From Polynucleobacter sp. JS-JIR-II-50 (lineage in GTDB: Bacteria; Pseudomonadota; Gammaproteobacteria; Burkholderiales; Burkholderiaceae), in assembly GCF_018687895.1 (NCBI RefSeq), contig NZ_CP061307.1:1819948-1883947 (forward strand): a DNA stretch of 64,000 bases, read 5' to 3'. The translations under genes and the position numbers were made by a program. This document shows, one piece after another, positions 27,773 through 36,868 of the stretch (its first letter is position 1; every line of letters starts with the position of its first letter). A model generated the notes under the pieces. That model worked only from the letters and a program-made list of their open reading frames with translations. It searched no databases and was not told the DNA's origin.

Positions 27773-29443
27773 TTAGTCACGTGCGTAGATATCTACATCT
27801 TTAGTTTCACGTACAAACAGTGTACCGATTACCAATGTCATCGCAGCGATGATGATTGGGTACCAGAGACCGTAGTAAATGTTACCGTTTTGCGCTACCA
27901 AGGCGAAGGAGATCGTTGGCAACAAGCCGCCGAACCAACCGTTACCAATGTGGTATGGCAAGGACATAGAGGTGTAACGAATACGGGTTGGGAACATCTC
28001 AACCAACATCGCAGCGATTGGGCCATAAACCATGGTTACCAAAAGCACTAAGTACACCAACAAGAGCAACACAGCAACGTAGTTAATCTGCGCTGGATCA
28101 GCCTTAACAGGATAGCCTTCCTTGTTCAAAGCCTCACGAATTGCCTTCTTAAACTCAGCATCTTTTGCTTTTGCTTCAGCAGGATCAATACCCTTAGATG
28201 TATATCCAGGGATTTCGATATCGCCAATTTTCACAACAGCAGTGGAACCAGCTGGAGCCGCAACAGTTGTATAGCTAGCAGAGTTCGAAGCCATCACTTG
28301 TTTTGCAATATCGCAAGAACTAGTGAACTTCGCAGTACCAGTTGGGTTGAACTGGAATGTACATTCAGCTGGGTCAGCAGTAATAGTTGCTGGCGCTGTT
28401 GCCATTGCCTTTTCCAACGCTGGGTTAGCAAAGTGTGTCAAAGCATTAAATACTGAAACTGGCGTGTTAGGGATGTAAGTAATTACAGCCAACAACAAAC
28501 CGCCCATGATGATCACTTTACGGCCGATCTTGTCAGACAAGCTACCGAAGACCACGAAGAATGGCGTGCCGATTACCAATGAAGCGGCAATCAACAAGTT
28601 CGCAGTCTTAGCATCTACTTTCAACACTTGGGTGAGGTAGAACAAAGCGTAAAACTGACCTGTGTACCAAACCACCGCTTGACCTGCAACCAGACCAAAC
28701 AATGCCAAGATCACAATCTTCAAGTTCTTCCACTGACCGAATGACTCTGTCAAAGGCGCTTTAGACAATTTGCCTTCTTCTTTCATCTTCTTGAAAGCTG
28801 GGGATTCATTCATGGACAAACGAATCCATACAGAAACTGCCAACAATCCAATAGAAACGATGAAAGGAACGCGCCAGCCCCAAACGTCAAAGTCTGGACC
28901 AGTAAATTCACGTGTGAACAAAATCACGAGCAGGGAAAGGAACAGGCCAAGAGTAGCTGTTGTCTGAATCCAAGCTGTGTATGCGCCACGACGACCATGG
29001 GGAGCATGTTCTGCAACATAAGTAGCAGCACCACCGTACTCACCGCCCAAAGCCAAACCTTGAAGCATACGCAATGCGATCAAGATGACTGGAGCAGCAA
29101 CACCGATAGTTGCATAGTTAGGCAGAATACCCACGATGAAAGTTGCGCCGCCCATCAATAAGATGGTTACCAAGAAGGTGTATTTACGACCAATCAAATC
29201 GCCTAGACGACCAAACACCAACGCGCCAAATGGACGCACGATGAAACCAGCAGCAAACGCTAACAAAGCGAAAATGAAGGCAGAGCCAGCATCTAGGCCA
29301 GAGAAGAATTGCTTAGCAATAATTGCCGCAAGTGAACCGTAAAGATAAAAGTCGTACCACTCAAAAACCGTACCTAAAGATGATGCAAAGATAACTTTGC
29401 GTTCTTCAGCGGTCATTGGGGCTGCTTTAGTTGATGTTGACAT
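27773..29443 (-). CDS. MFS transporter, metabolite:H+ symporter (MHS) family, with large external insertion
   Basis: 556 residues. The N-terminal half has MHS features: the start FASSLGTVFEWYDFYLYGSLA, GALVFGRLGDLIGRKYTF between helices 2 and 3, and LALGGEYGGAATYVAEHAP. The second half has FGSLSDKIGRK. Typical members are about 430-450 residues. The extra length is a block of about 115 residues (roughly 335-450) between late helices, polar and probably periplasmic, with two cysteines near 360 and 376. MHS proteins import organic acids, proline/betaine and similar solutes with protons; the substrate here is unknown. A structured upstream region is noted separately. Confidence 0.92.
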   Translation of the reverse strand: MSTSTKAAPMTAEERKVIFASSLGTVFEWYDFYLYGSLAAIIAKQFFSGLDAGSAFIFALLAFAAGFIVRPFGALVFGRLGDLIGRKYTFLVTILLMGGATFIVGILPNYATIGVAAPVILIALRMLQGLALGGEYGGAATYVAEHAPHGRRGAYTAWIQTTATLGLFLSLLVILFTREFTGPDFDVWGWRVPFIVSIGLLAVSVWIRLSMNESPAFKKMKEEGKLSKAPLTESFGQWKNLKIVILALFGLVAGQAVVWYTGQFYALFYLTQVLKVDAKTANLLIAASLVIGTPFFVVFGSLSDKIGRKVIIMGGLLLAVITYIPNTPVSVFNALTHFANPALEKAMATAPATITADPAECTFQFNPTGTAKFTSSCDIAKQVMASNSASYTTVAAPAGSTAVVKIGDIEIPGYTSKGIDPAEAKAKDAEFKKAIREALNKEGYPVKADPAQINYVAVLLLLVYLVLLVTMVYGPIAAMLVEMFPTRIRYTSMSLPYHIGNGWFGGLLPTISFALVAQNGNIYYGLWYPIIIAAMTLVIGTLFVRETKDVDIYARD

Positions 29444-29493
29444 CAGTAGCTCCTAACTATTTTTATTAAATAAATAACAACGGATCGATTATG

Positions 29494-29578
29494 CTTTGAA
29501 AAAATTCAAAGAAATCCACTAGTTAGGGTAATTCCCCATCAAATAGGATCGGGGTTTTCCCGAGATATTTGGGAATTA
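29494..29578 (-). repeat. Inverted repeats upstream of the MHS transporter gene
   Basis: The 176-nt gap before the transporter gene contains TAATTCCC (29530-29537) against GGGAATTA (29571-29578) enclosing TCGGG/CCCGA, and separately CTTTGAA (29494-29500) against TTCAAAG (29505-29511). Their place between two minus-strand genes allows either a terminator for the upstream TRIC-type gene or a regulatory leader for the transporter. No known riboswitch class is recognised. Confidence 0.45.
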
Positions 29579-29619
29579 GAGGTAGCTACGCAACGCCTAT
29601 GAGCCCAGCGTTGGTGCAA

Positions 29620-30249
29620 TTAACGCGTTTTAGTAATAAACATTTTCGGTACGCGCAGATCCCAATAAATTGCAGCTGCGCGCAGTCCAAAAATTCCGAG
29701 CATGCAAATCACAGAGCCCTCAACCACATACTGAGGTAAAAAATTCAGCACCAGAACATACACACAACAACCCAAAGTCACGGGAATGGCATAAAGCTCA
29801 TGCGACATGATGAGCGTTTTTCTGCCAGCCAAGACATCGCGCAATAAGCCACCGCCAATTGCAGTAATAACACCCAAGATGACTGGCGCTACAGGCAGAC
29901 CATAGCCCATGCTCCACGCTTTATCAGCCCCCTGAATAGCAAAAAGAGCTGCACCAAAACCATCGATATACAGCATCCACCGATAAATTTGCGGTTGGGT
30001 AAAAAAGGACTCTGCAAAGAAGGTGCTGACACTAGCAGCGAGCGCAAGCCATACATACATTTGATTCTCAGACCAGAAAATGGGTGCTTCCAAAATAATG
30101 TCACGAATAGTGCCGCCGCCAATTGCGGTAATTAAACCTAGCACCAAGACCCCAAAGAGGTCTACACCACGATCTGCAATGGCTAAAACGCCTGTTACCG
30201 CAAAGGCCATGGTTGCAATAAAGCCAATCCAGAAATTAATGTCTTCCAT
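29620..30249 (-). CDS. TRIC-type / UPF0126 (YadS-like) membrane protein
   Basis: 209 residues with seven predicted helices in two related halves, each holding a glycine-rich kinked motif: AIGGGTIRDIIL and AIGGGLLRDVLAG. This is the prokaryotic trimeric intracellular cation channel family. The true start is the ATG at 30249 (MEDINFWIGFIATMAF). The longer in-frame extension would run into the maiA start and lacks family similarity. Some relatives have been proposed to carry glycine or other small solutes, so ion channel versus transporter is open. Confidence 0.9.
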   Translation of the reverse strand: MEDINFWIGFIATMAFAVTGVLAIADRGVDLFGVLVLGLITAIGGGTIRDIILEAPIFWSENQMYVWLALAASVSTFFAESFFTQPQIYRWMLYIDGFGAALFAIQGADKAWSMGYGLPVAPVILGVITAIGGGLLRDVLAGRKTLIMSHELYAIPVTLGCCVYVLVLNFLPQYVVEGSVICMLGIFGLRAAAIYWDLRVPKMFITKTR

Positions 30250-30339
30250 AGCAATGAGTCTAATGCACTTTGTCCTAGCGCAGACTTGAATGACCTTCCT
30301 CAATATACTGTTAGTTATGAGTGCAAATAAGGTGTTGAT

Positions 30340-31020
30340 ATGACCCCCAAGCTTTATAGCTTTTGGCGCAGCTCTGCCGCTTTTCGGGTGCGCATTACCC
30401 TCAATCTCAAGGGTATGGATTATCAAATCATTCCGGTGCATCTTGGTAGAAATGGTGGGGATCAATTGGGCGAGGAATATCGCAAGAAAAATCCCAATCG
30501 CTTAGTACCTATTATGGAGTTTGGTGAAAAAAGCATTCATCAATCCTTAGCCATTATTGAGTACCTCGAAGAGATTCAATCTGAGCCACCACTCCTACCA
30601 ACAATAGCGATTGATCGTGCATGGGTACGTGCTATTGCAATGGATATTGCGAGCGATATTCACCCAATTAATAATTTGCGGGTATTGCGTTATCTCATCA
30701 AAAAACTCGGCATCAGCAGCGAGGCGAAGGATGAATGGTATGGGCACTGGATCAAGCTTGGACTCGAGAGTGTAGAGAAACAATTAAGTCTGGATCCACG
30801 GGTTGGGAGATTTGCCTATGGAGATCAACCGGGCTTGATTGATGTCTGTTTAGTGCCTCAGCTATTTAATGCACTGAGCGCAAAAGTAGATGTAAAGCCC
30901 TACCCCACTCTCATGCGAATCTTTCATGAATGCATGACATTGCCCGCCTTTATTGATGCCTCTTGGGAAAAACAAATGGATGCCGAAGGGTTAAATCCCG
31001 TTGCTCCACCACAGGAATAA
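30340..31020 (+). CDS. maiA: Maleylacetoacetate isomerase / zeta-class glutathione S-transferase
   Basis: 226 residues with an N-terminal thioredoxin-like domain carrying the zeta-class catalytic segment RSSAAFRVRITLNLKG and the glutathione-binding IHQSLAIIEYLEE, then an all-helical C-terminal domain with PGLIDVCLVPQLFNA. The family isomerises maleylacetoacetate in tyrosine breakdown, or related maleyl compounds. No other gene of that pathway is nearby, so the physiological substrate is uncertain. Its end overlaps the convergent AEC transporter gene by 30 nt. Confidence 0.87.
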   Translation: MTPKLYSFWRSSAAFRVRITLNLKGMDYQIIPVHLGRNGGDQLGEEYRKKNPNRLVPIMEFGEKSIHQSLAIIEYLEEIQSEPPLLPTIAIDRAWVRAIAMDIASDIHPINNLRVLRYLIKKLGISSEAKDEWYGHWIKLGLESVEKQLSLDPRVGRFAYGDQPGLIDVCLVPQLFNALSAKVDVKPYPTLMRIFHECMTLPAFIDASWEKQMDAEGLNPVAPPQE

Positions 31021-31920
31021 AGAGAGCGTCAGCAAAGAACTCACAGTAGTAATTAATACCACTCTAGAAATCACGCTACCGTCTGCTTTGTAATACTGCG
31101 CCAACATAAAAGGCCCCGTACCAGTTGGTAGTGCACTGAGTATCACGATAGCGCTCACCCATAATGTAGGTAGACCCAGGATGGGGGCTGCGATGACCCA
31201 AGCAATCAAGGGTTGCAGAATCAGCTTTGCCAGACTGATACCCCAAGCCTGAGCAGGAGCAGCAGTACTTTTTTGCATCAAAAATAAACCGATAGAAACG
31301 AGCGCGCAAGGTGTCGATGCGGCCGCTAAGAACGCAATCACTTGTGCAATCGGATCATACAAAGTTAAATCGCTCAAGGCCCACAATAGACCCGCAACTG
31401 GAGCTACCAATAAGGGATTGGTACAAAGCGATTGAATGACGCTCAACCCAATCTCGTGCGGCTTCTTATGCGACAAGATGCCAATCTCAATCAAGATCGT
31501 CGCTAAAGCAAACATGACAAACACAATGAAGGTGGAAATAATCGCAGGTGCTAAACCATCTTGACCAAGGGCAAGTGCGCATAAAGGAATGCCCATATAC
31601 CCAGTATTTGAATAAGATGCACTGAGGCCATCAAAGCTGGCTGCCGCTAAATCACGATGACGTACCCAACTCACCAAGAGCACCAGGACAAAAACAATTA
31701 AACAACTCAGAAAAAATGCAGTGATAAAACCAGGCTGCCAAAGTGTTTGCCAGCCGCTATTGGCGGCAAAGTTAAATAGTTGCGCAGGCAATGCCAACCA
31801 AACAACAAAACGATTGAGCTCAACTGAAGCGTTGATTCCCAACTTCCCAGCACGCCCACCAACATACCCAATCAAAATAAGTAGAAATACTGGGAGAACT
31901 ACATTAAATACGTAGAGCAA
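30991..31920 (-). CDS. AEC-family (auxin efflux carrier-like) transporter
   Basis: 309 residues with about ten predicted membrane helices in two five-helix halves, starting NVVLPVFLLILIGYVGGRAGKL, with the kinked-helix motifs YSNTGYMGIPLCALALG and ALPTGTGPFMLAQYY. Bacterial members export or import dicarboxylates or other small acids; the substrate cannot be told. It stands between maiA, with which its end overlaps, and a gamma carbonic anhydrase gene 27 nt upstream, which may be in the same transcript. Confidence 0.88.
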   Translation of the reverse strand: MLYVFNVVLPVFLLILIGYVGGRAGKLGINASVELNRFVVWLALPAQLFNFAANSGWQTLWQPGFITAFFLSCLIVFVLVLLVSWVRHRDLAAASFDGLSASYSNTGYMGIPLCALALGQDGLAPAIISTFIVFVMFALATILIEIGILSHKKPHEIGLSVIQSLCTNPLLVAPVAGLLWALSDLTLYDPIAQVIAFLAAASTPCALVSIGLFLMQKSTAAPAQAWGISLAKLILQPLIAWVIAAPILGLPTLWVSAIVILSALPTGTGPFMLAQYYKADGSVISRVVLITTVSSLLTLSLFLWWSNGI

Positions 31921-31947
31921 AATATTTAACCGGTGATAGTGAAGAGA

Positions 31948-32472
31948 TTAGGAAATCTTCTTCAGTGTCTTGACATAACGCTGCGCATTTTTGACATAGC
32001 GACCAGCGATATCATGGATCCCAGCGATCTGCTCTGGGGTCAACTCTTTTACCGCCTTAGCGGGGGTTCCCAAAATCATGGAGCCATCCGGAAATTCTTT
32101 TCCTTCGGTAACAAGCGCGCCCGCACCAACGAGACAGTTTTTTCCAATCTTCGCGCCATTCAAAATGACTGCGCCAATGCCAATCAAACTGCCATCTCCG
32201 ATGTGGCAACCATGCAGCATCACTTGATGGCCAACAGTGACTTGCTTACCAATGATGAGTGGGTAGCCTGGGTCGGTATGCAAAACAGAAGCGTCTTGCA
32301 CATTGCTGCCTGCACCGATTTGAATGAGATCGTTATCGCCACGGATAACAACTTTGGGCCAGATACTGGCATCTTGATGAAGTTCAACCTTGCCGATCAC
32401 TTCTGCGCTATCGGCAACCCAAGCACCCTCAGCTAGATGAGGGGCATTTCCGTCTAGTTCAAATATAGCCAT
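31948..32472 (-). CDS. Gamma-carbonic-anhydrase-family protein (YrdA/PaaY-like)
   Basis: 174 residues forming a left-handed parallel beta helix from hexapeptide repeats such as [13 protein letters not shown] and [14 protein letters not shown]. The three zinc histidines are H65 (LHTDP), H82 (VGHQV) and H87 (LHGCH), as in Cam-type enzymes. Some relatives are true carbonic anhydrases and others act as thioesterases or have no known activity. It is monocistronic or leads into the AEC transporter gene 27 nt downstream. Confidence 0.9.
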   Translation of the reverse strand: MAIFELDGNAPHLAEGAWVADSAEVIGKVELHQDASIWPKVVIRGDNDLIQIGAGSNVQDASVLHTDPGYPLIIGKQVTVGHQVMLHGCHIGDGSLIGIGAVILNGAKIGKNCLVGAGALVTEGKEFPDGSMILGTPAKAVKELTPEQIAGIHDIAGRYVKNAQRYVKTLKKIS

Positions 32473-32528
32473 GATTCATTATAAGTATGAATCGGGCTAT
32501 AGATGAACGACTCTGCACTAAAAGAAAA

Positions 32529-33731
32529 TTACCAGTTTGGCTCGCGATCAGGCGTAGAAGAAATGCGGTGCACACTTAAATCCGCACCTTCAAATTCTTC
32601 TTCTTGAGACATGCGAATACCCAAGACTGCTTTCAGGGTGCCATAGACAACAAAGCCACCAAGCAATGCAATGCCAACACCCAAGGCGCTACCAATCAGC
32701 TGACCAGTAAAAGTCACACCACCAATTCCGCCTAAAGCTTTGGTTCCGAAGATACCGGCAGCTAATCCGCCCCAAAGACCGCATAAGCCATGCAAAGGCC
32801 AAACACCGAGAACATCATCAATCTTCCAGCGGTTTTGAACCAAGGTAAACATATATACAAACAATGCACCGGCAACTAAGCCAACAAATAAAGCGCCGAG
32901 AGGATGCATTAAGTCTGACCCTGCGCACACTGCAACCAAACCAGCAAGTGGCCCGTTGTAGGTAAAGCCAGGATCGTTACGACCCACCACCCAAGCAGCC
33001 AATGTTCCACCAACCATAGCCATCAATGAGTTCATCGCAACCAAACCGCTGATCTTGTCGATCGTTTGTGCACTCATCACATTAAAACCAAACCAACCAA
33101 CTGCCAAGATCCACGCACCCAAGGCCAAGAAAGGAATGCTTGATGGTGGATGAGCAGAGATTTGACCTTCTTTTGTATAGCGACCACGACGTGCGCCTAA
33201 CAAAATGACAGCAGGCAGTGCAATCCAGCCACCTACCGCATGAACCACTACCGATCCAGCAAAATCATGAAACTCTTCACCAGTAAACCCTTTGATCCAA
33301 GCCTGAATGCCGTAATGTTGATTCCAAGCAATACCTTCAAAGAAAGGGTAGACAAAACCCACCAATATAAAAGTAGCCACTAGTTGTGGATTAAATTTAG
33401 CGCGCTCTGCAATGCCACCAGAAATAATTGCGGGGATCGCAGCAGCAAAAGTTAGTAAAAAGAAAAATTTGACCAACTCGTAGCCATTCTTTTCCGCTAG
33501 TAACTCCGCCCCAGAGAAAAAGTTCACGCCATAAGCAATGCTGTAGCCAATAAAGAAATAGGCAATCGTTGAGACCGCAAAGTCCACCAAGATTTTGACT
33601 AAGGCATTAACTTGGTTTTTCTTCCGAACCGTTCCCAACTCCAAGAACGCAAAGCCAGCATGCATGGCAAGAACCATGATGGCGCCAAGCAAGATAAATA
33701 AAGCATCACTTCCAGATTTCAAATTTTCCAT
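32529..33731 (-). CDS. amt: Ammonium transporter (Amt family)
   Basis: 400 residues and 11 predicted helices. The conduction-site signatures are present: aspartate near 156 in FHDFAGS, the twin histidines near 164 (VVHAVGG) and 313 (PLHGLCG), and the phenylalanine gate region. The start is the ATG at 33731, preceded by a very strong GAGGGGGAAA; the in-frame extension to 33800 has no ribosome site. Amt conducts ammonium across the inner membrane. No glnK-type PII gene adjoins it, although amtB is often paired with glnK. The C-terminal tail is long and acidic (SQEEEFEGADL). Confidence 0.95.
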   Translation of the reverse strand: MENLKSGSDALFILLGAIMVLAMHAGFAFLELGTVRKKNQVNALVKILVDFAVSTIAYFFIGYSIAYGVNFFSGAELLAEKNGYELVKFFFLLTFAAAIPAIISGGIAERAKFNPQLVATFILVGFVYPFFEGIAWNQHYGIQAWIKGFTGEEFHDFAGSVVVHAVGGWIALPAVILLGARRGRYTKEGQISAHPPSSIPFLALGAWILAVGWFGFNVMSAQTIDKISGLVAMNSLMAMVGGTLAAWVVGRNDPGFTYNGPLAGLVAVCAGSDLMHPLGALFVGLVAGALFVYMFTLVQNRWKIDDVLGVWPLHGLCGLWGGLAAGIFGTKALGGIGGVTFTGQLIGSALGVGIALLGGFVVYGTLKAVLGIRMSQEEEFEGADLSVHRISSTPDREPNW

Positions 33732-33868
33732 GCAATTTCCCCCTCTTATTTTTTGCCTCATTATGGGGAGTGAAAAATCCCAAAAAGGGGCATAGCGCAC
33801 CTATTTAGTGCATATGTAGAGATTTTTATGGTTTATCATCGTTTTTACATACACCTAAGGGAGAACCC

Positions 33869-34231
33869 ATGAAAAAAATCCTCATCGCATTGGCCGCTTT
33901 AGCCGCATTTTCCGGTCTTGCTCAAGCGCAAGAAACCATCAAGGTATTAAGCACTCAAGAACTTGCGAATGTTTGCAAACTTCCTGCAAGCCCAGAATCT
34001 CGTAGTTTCTGTATTGGCTTTACTACCTCTGTTTATGAAACCTATTTAGCAACTCGTCACCCACAACGTGCAAAGCCATTTATTTGCGTTAAGCAACCTG
34101 CTCCAGCTCGTGATGAAGTCATTGGTGATTTTGTGAAGTTTGCAAACAGCACTCCACAAGTTGCAGACAAACCAGCAGCAGGCGTTTTCTTGGGCTTCTT
34201 AGCTTCACGCTTCCCTTGCGCCAGAAAATAA
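33869..34231 (+). CDS. Secreted Rap1a/Tai-like protein
   Basis: 120 residues with a signal peptide ending near AQAQE. The mature part has four cysteines (in ANVCKLP, SFCIGFT, PFICVKQ and RFPCARK) and the order C..C.GF.....Y......C......V..F........P..A.....L..RFPC, which resembles the Rap1a/Tai family of periplasmic immunity proteins from type VI secretion systems. No effector or secretion gene lies here, and many family members are solitary. AAGGGAG lies before the ATG. The function in this organism is open. Confidence 0.75.
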   Translation: MKKILIALAALAAFSGLAQAQETIKVLSTQELANVCKLPASPESRSFCIGFTTSVYETYLATRHPQRAKPFICVKQPAPARDEVIGDFVKFANSTPQVADKPAAGVFLGFLASRFPCARK

Positions 34232-34278
34232 TCTAAACAACTTAGACAAACGAATACCCATTTAAAGGATCAGTTGAG

Positions 34279-34566
34279 ATGAAAAAAATTATCGCAATTA
34301 CCGCAGCAACTTTAGCAATCGCTGGTTGCTCAAACATGAGCAACACAGAGCAACGCACACTTTCAGGCGCAGGCATTGGCGCAGCTGCTGGTGCTGTTGG
34401 CACTGCAATCTTCCACGGCAATCCTATCTGGGGTGCAGTTGGTGGTGCAGCAGTTGGCGCAGCATCTGGCTATGTCTATGATGCTTACAAGAAAAATGAA
34501 GCTGCTAATTACAACTCTGGTTATAACGCTGGTAAAAATAATCAGCCAGCTCAGGCACCCAATTAA
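34279..34566 (+). CDS. Small outer-membrane lipoprotein with glycine zipper
   Basis: 95 residues. A lipobox (LAIAGC, cysteine 17) gives a lipid-anchored mature protein. A glycine-zipper region follows (GAGIGAAAGAVGTAIFHG and VGGAAVGAASGY), which can span or insert into a membrane, and then a polar asparagine-rich tail. Such YMGG/OmpA-like glycine zipper lipoproteins are common and poorly understood. It lies 47 nt after the Rap1a-like gene on the same strand and ends at a terminator. Confidence 0.85.
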   Translation: MKKIIAITAATLAIAGCSNMSNTEQRTLSGAGIGAAAGAVGTAIFHGNPIWGAVGGAAVGAASGYVYDAYKKNEAANYNSGYNAGKNNQPAQAPN

Positions 34567-34620
34567 TAAGCCTAGCTAAACAGAATACCCAGGCCTATTG
34601 AGGCCCGAGTTAGCAATACC

Positions 34621-34658
34621 AACCCAGCTCGTATTAATTTACCAGCTGGGTTTTTATT
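34621..34658 (+). terminator. Terminator after the glycine-zipper lipoprotein gene
   Basis: AACCCAGCT (34621-34629) pairs with AGCTGGGTT (34644-34652) and is followed by a T-rich run. The convergent osmC-family stop codon lies in its loop, so the hairpin overlaps both gene ends. Confidence 0.8.
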
Positions 34659-35023
34659 TGAATCTGCCCTGCCAATGCTTTATGGATTGGACATTTATGT
34701 GCAATCTCAAGTAAGCGCTCTTTTTCATCAGCACTCAAATTGCCTTGCAACTGAATGTCACGGGAGAATGTTTCAACATCATCATGACGCTCAATATCGA
34801 CAGTCACAATCGCATTGTCTAATTTCATTTCTTTGCGCCCAGCGTACATCTTTAGGGTCATTGAAGTACAGGCAGCCAAAGCTGCGCCAAGATATTCGTG
34901 AGGACTTGGGCCAGTACCAGAGCCGCCCTTAGACACTTCAGCATCAGACAAAAAATGTAAATCACCGGCAGTTAATTTCTGTTGAAGGGGGCCTTGGCCA
35001 AATTGCGACACTACTTTTCTCAT
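34634..35023 (-). CDS. OsmC/Ohr-family protein
   Basis: 129 residues. The two reactive cysteines of the peroxidase family are C52 (LAACTSMTLKMYA) and C111 (HKCPIHKAL). The family reduces organic hydroperoxides in the cytoplasm using dihydrolipoyl or thioredoxin-type partners. The short YhfA/OsmC-like form and the PSPHEYLGAALA motif agree. It is followed by a shared terminator and lies downstream of a rhodanese gene on the same strand after 47 nt; both are sulfur-redox proteins, a weak hint of joint expression. Confidence 0.88.
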   Translation of the reverse strand: MRKVVSQFGQGPLQQKLTAGDLHFLSDAEVSKGGSGTGPSPHEYLGAALAACTSMTLKMYAGRKEMKLDNAIVTVDIERHDDVETFSRDIQLQGNLSADEKERLLEIAHKCPIHKALAGQIQIKTQLVN

Positions 35024-35070
35024 AAGAATCCTTAAAAATTATTAATGCAAAAAAATCATCAAGACCGACT

Positions 35071-35484
35071 TTAACCGGAATGAGATTTACTTGCTTTTTC
35101 TGCAACGGGTAATTGCGCCTTCTTCCAAGCGCTAAAACCACCATCTAAATGGCATACATTGGGGACACCCATTCTCTGGAGAGTTTGCGTAGCTAAGGCC
35201 GAACGCCAAGCTGAGGCGCAATACAACACCAACCTCTTGCCTTCCCCAAAGATTGGCTTGTAATAAGGGCTGTCAGGGTCAACCCAAAACTCCAGCATCC
35301 CTCTGGGGGCATGAAGCGCATTTGGAATCATCCCCTCTCGCTCTAACTCACGAACATCCCGTATATCTACAAACACCACATTAGCGTCCTCCAATAAATC
35401 CGACGCCTTTTCCACGGGGAGAGTCTCTATTCCAGCCATTGCCTCCTGAATGAGCTCTTGATATCCAATCTTTAATTTCACCAA
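35071..35484 (-). CDS. Rhodanese-domain sulfurtransferase
   Basis: 137 residues with one rhodanese domain. VVFVDIRDVREL is the N-terminal signature, and the active-site loop starts at C89 in LVLYCASAWRSALA, followed by the closing HLDGGFSAWK. It would carry a persulfide on C89. No signal peptide is evident, so it is cytoplasmic. The sulfur acceptor is unknown. It starts 55 nt from the divergent antiporter gene. Confidence 0.92.
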   Translation of the reverse strand: MVKLKIGYQELIQEAMAGIETLPVEKASDLLEDANVVFVDIRDVRELEREGMIPNALHAPRGMLEFWVDPDSPYYKPIFGEGKRLVLYCASAWRSALATQTLQRMGVPNVCHLDGGFSAWKKAQLPVAEKASKSHSG

Positions 35485-35539
35485 AATCTCCTAAATTAAC
35501 AATGCCTTAGTTGCACCAAGCACCTGCTACCATTCTGCT

Positions 35540-36802
35540 ATGAACTTTACCCCCACAGAACTTGGTGCGAGCATTATTTTTGCAATTGCTGTTTTGCATA
35601 CCTTTTGCACAGGCTATTTTGAAACGATTGCTAAAAAATCGCCTCGGCATGCTGGTCTTTGGCATCTACTTGGCGAAGTAGAAATTGTTTTTGGTTTTTG
35701 GGCTGCCATATTGGTTATTTTTATTTCCTTATATGACGACTTAGGGACTGCTAAGAACTTTCTGAATAAACGCAATTTCACAGAACCCCTCTTTGTCTTT
35801 GCCATCATGATTGTGGCCGGCACAAAACCCATTCTGTATTTTTCCACTCAAATTTTGCATGTGCTGGCCAATGGCCTGCAATACCTATTCCGCATCAGAA
35901 GCGCTCCTGCCTTATATTTTTTAACTCTAGGGGCCACACCACTCCTTGGCTCCCTGATTACTGAGCCTGCAGCGATGACTCTGGCTGCTTTCTTATTGCG
36001 CGATTTAGTCTATCGTCACCAATGCTCTAAAGCGCTTCTATTTGGCACTCTTGGCGTACTCTTTGTGAACATCTCCATTGGAGGCACACTCACTAACTTT
36101 GCTGCTCCGCCCGTCCTGATGGTGGCCTCCACCTGGGGATGGAGTTCAGCATTTATGTTTAGCAACTTTGGTCTAGAGTCTTGTATTGCCATCTTCATCA
36201 ATGCTCTGGCAGCAACGCTTTTATTTCATCGCCAATTGATTGAACCTAATACTGATAAAGAGGAGGCAAAAATTCCTTTCGCAGTCATTTTGACGCACCT
36301 GCTTTTCTTATTTGGTGTAGTTTACTTTGCGCATGATCCGATTATTTTCACGTGGATTCTGCTCTTCTTTATTGGTTACACCACGGCATATCCAAAACAT
36401 CAAAGTCCTCTCATTCTGAAAGAAGCGCTTTTAGTGGGCTTCTTCCTGGGTGGTTTAGTAGTATTGGGTTCATTGCAAGGATGGTGGCTGCAACCCATTC
36501 TTGAAATGATGAGTCCTACGGCAGTCTTTTATGGCAGTCTTGTTTTGACTGCTTTCACCGACAATGCGGCACTCACCTATTTAGGATCATTGGTAACTGG
36601 AACCTCACCGGAGTTCAAACTGGCATTAGTGGGTGGAGCGGTTGCTGGTGGAGGCCTCACCGTTATTGCCAATGCTCCCAATCCAGCCGGTATTGCGATC
36701 TTGCGTGGCTACTTTCCTGGACATACGGTTTCAGCACTGTATTTATTGATTGCAGCCATTCCACCCACCATCGTGGCAATTCTGGCTTACAGGCTCATAT
36801 AA
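35540..36802 (+). CDS. Putative Na+/H+ antiporter
   Basis: 420 residues with about 12 predicted membrane helices. Features include GTLTNFAAPPVLMVASTWGW, an acidic helix with TAFTDNAALTYLGSLV and the closing NAPNPAGIAILRGYF. The pattern matches the putative Na+/H+ antiporter family related to NhaD and the ion-transporter superfamily. The conserved TDNAALT aspartate is the likely cation site. Direction and ion are inferred from family only. It is a single gene divergent from the rhodanese gene. Confidence 0.82.
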   Translation: MNFTPTELGASIIFAIAVLHTFCTGYFETIAKKSPRHAGLWHLLGEVEIVFGFWAAILVIFISLYDDLGTAKNFLNKRNFTEPLFVFAIMIVAGTKPILYFSTQILHVLANGLQYLFRIRSAPALYFLTLGATPLLGSLITEPAAMTLAAFLLRDLVYRHQCSKALLFGTLGVLFVNISIGGTLTNFAAPPVLMVASTWGWSSAFMFSNFGLESCIAIFINALAATLLFHRQLIEPNTDKEEAKIPFAVILTHLLFLFGVVYFAHDPIIFTWILLFFIGYTTAYPKHQSPLILKEALLVGFFLGGLVVLGSLQGWWLQPILEMMSPTAVFYGSLVLTAFTDNAALTYLGSLVTGTSPEFKLALVGGAVAGGGLTVIANAPNPAGIAILRGYFPGHTVSALYLLIAAIPPTIVAILAYRLI

Positions 36803-36868
36803 GAACAACTTGGGTCTTAGGCGGTAAAATCTGAGCTTCGCCCCCAGCTATAAACCTGAGAACGGCAT

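Noticed and set aside
30250..30465. In-frame N-terminal extension of the TRIC-type protein
   Set aside because: It crosses the maiA start, and the family begins at MEDINFW (30249).
31933..32436. Plus-strand reading frame of 167 codons
   Set aside because: Antisense to the gamma carbonic anhydrase gene, which has all three zinc histidines.
33732..33800. In-frame N-terminal extension of amt
   Set aside because: The ATG at 33731 has a very strong ribosome site and fits the family length.
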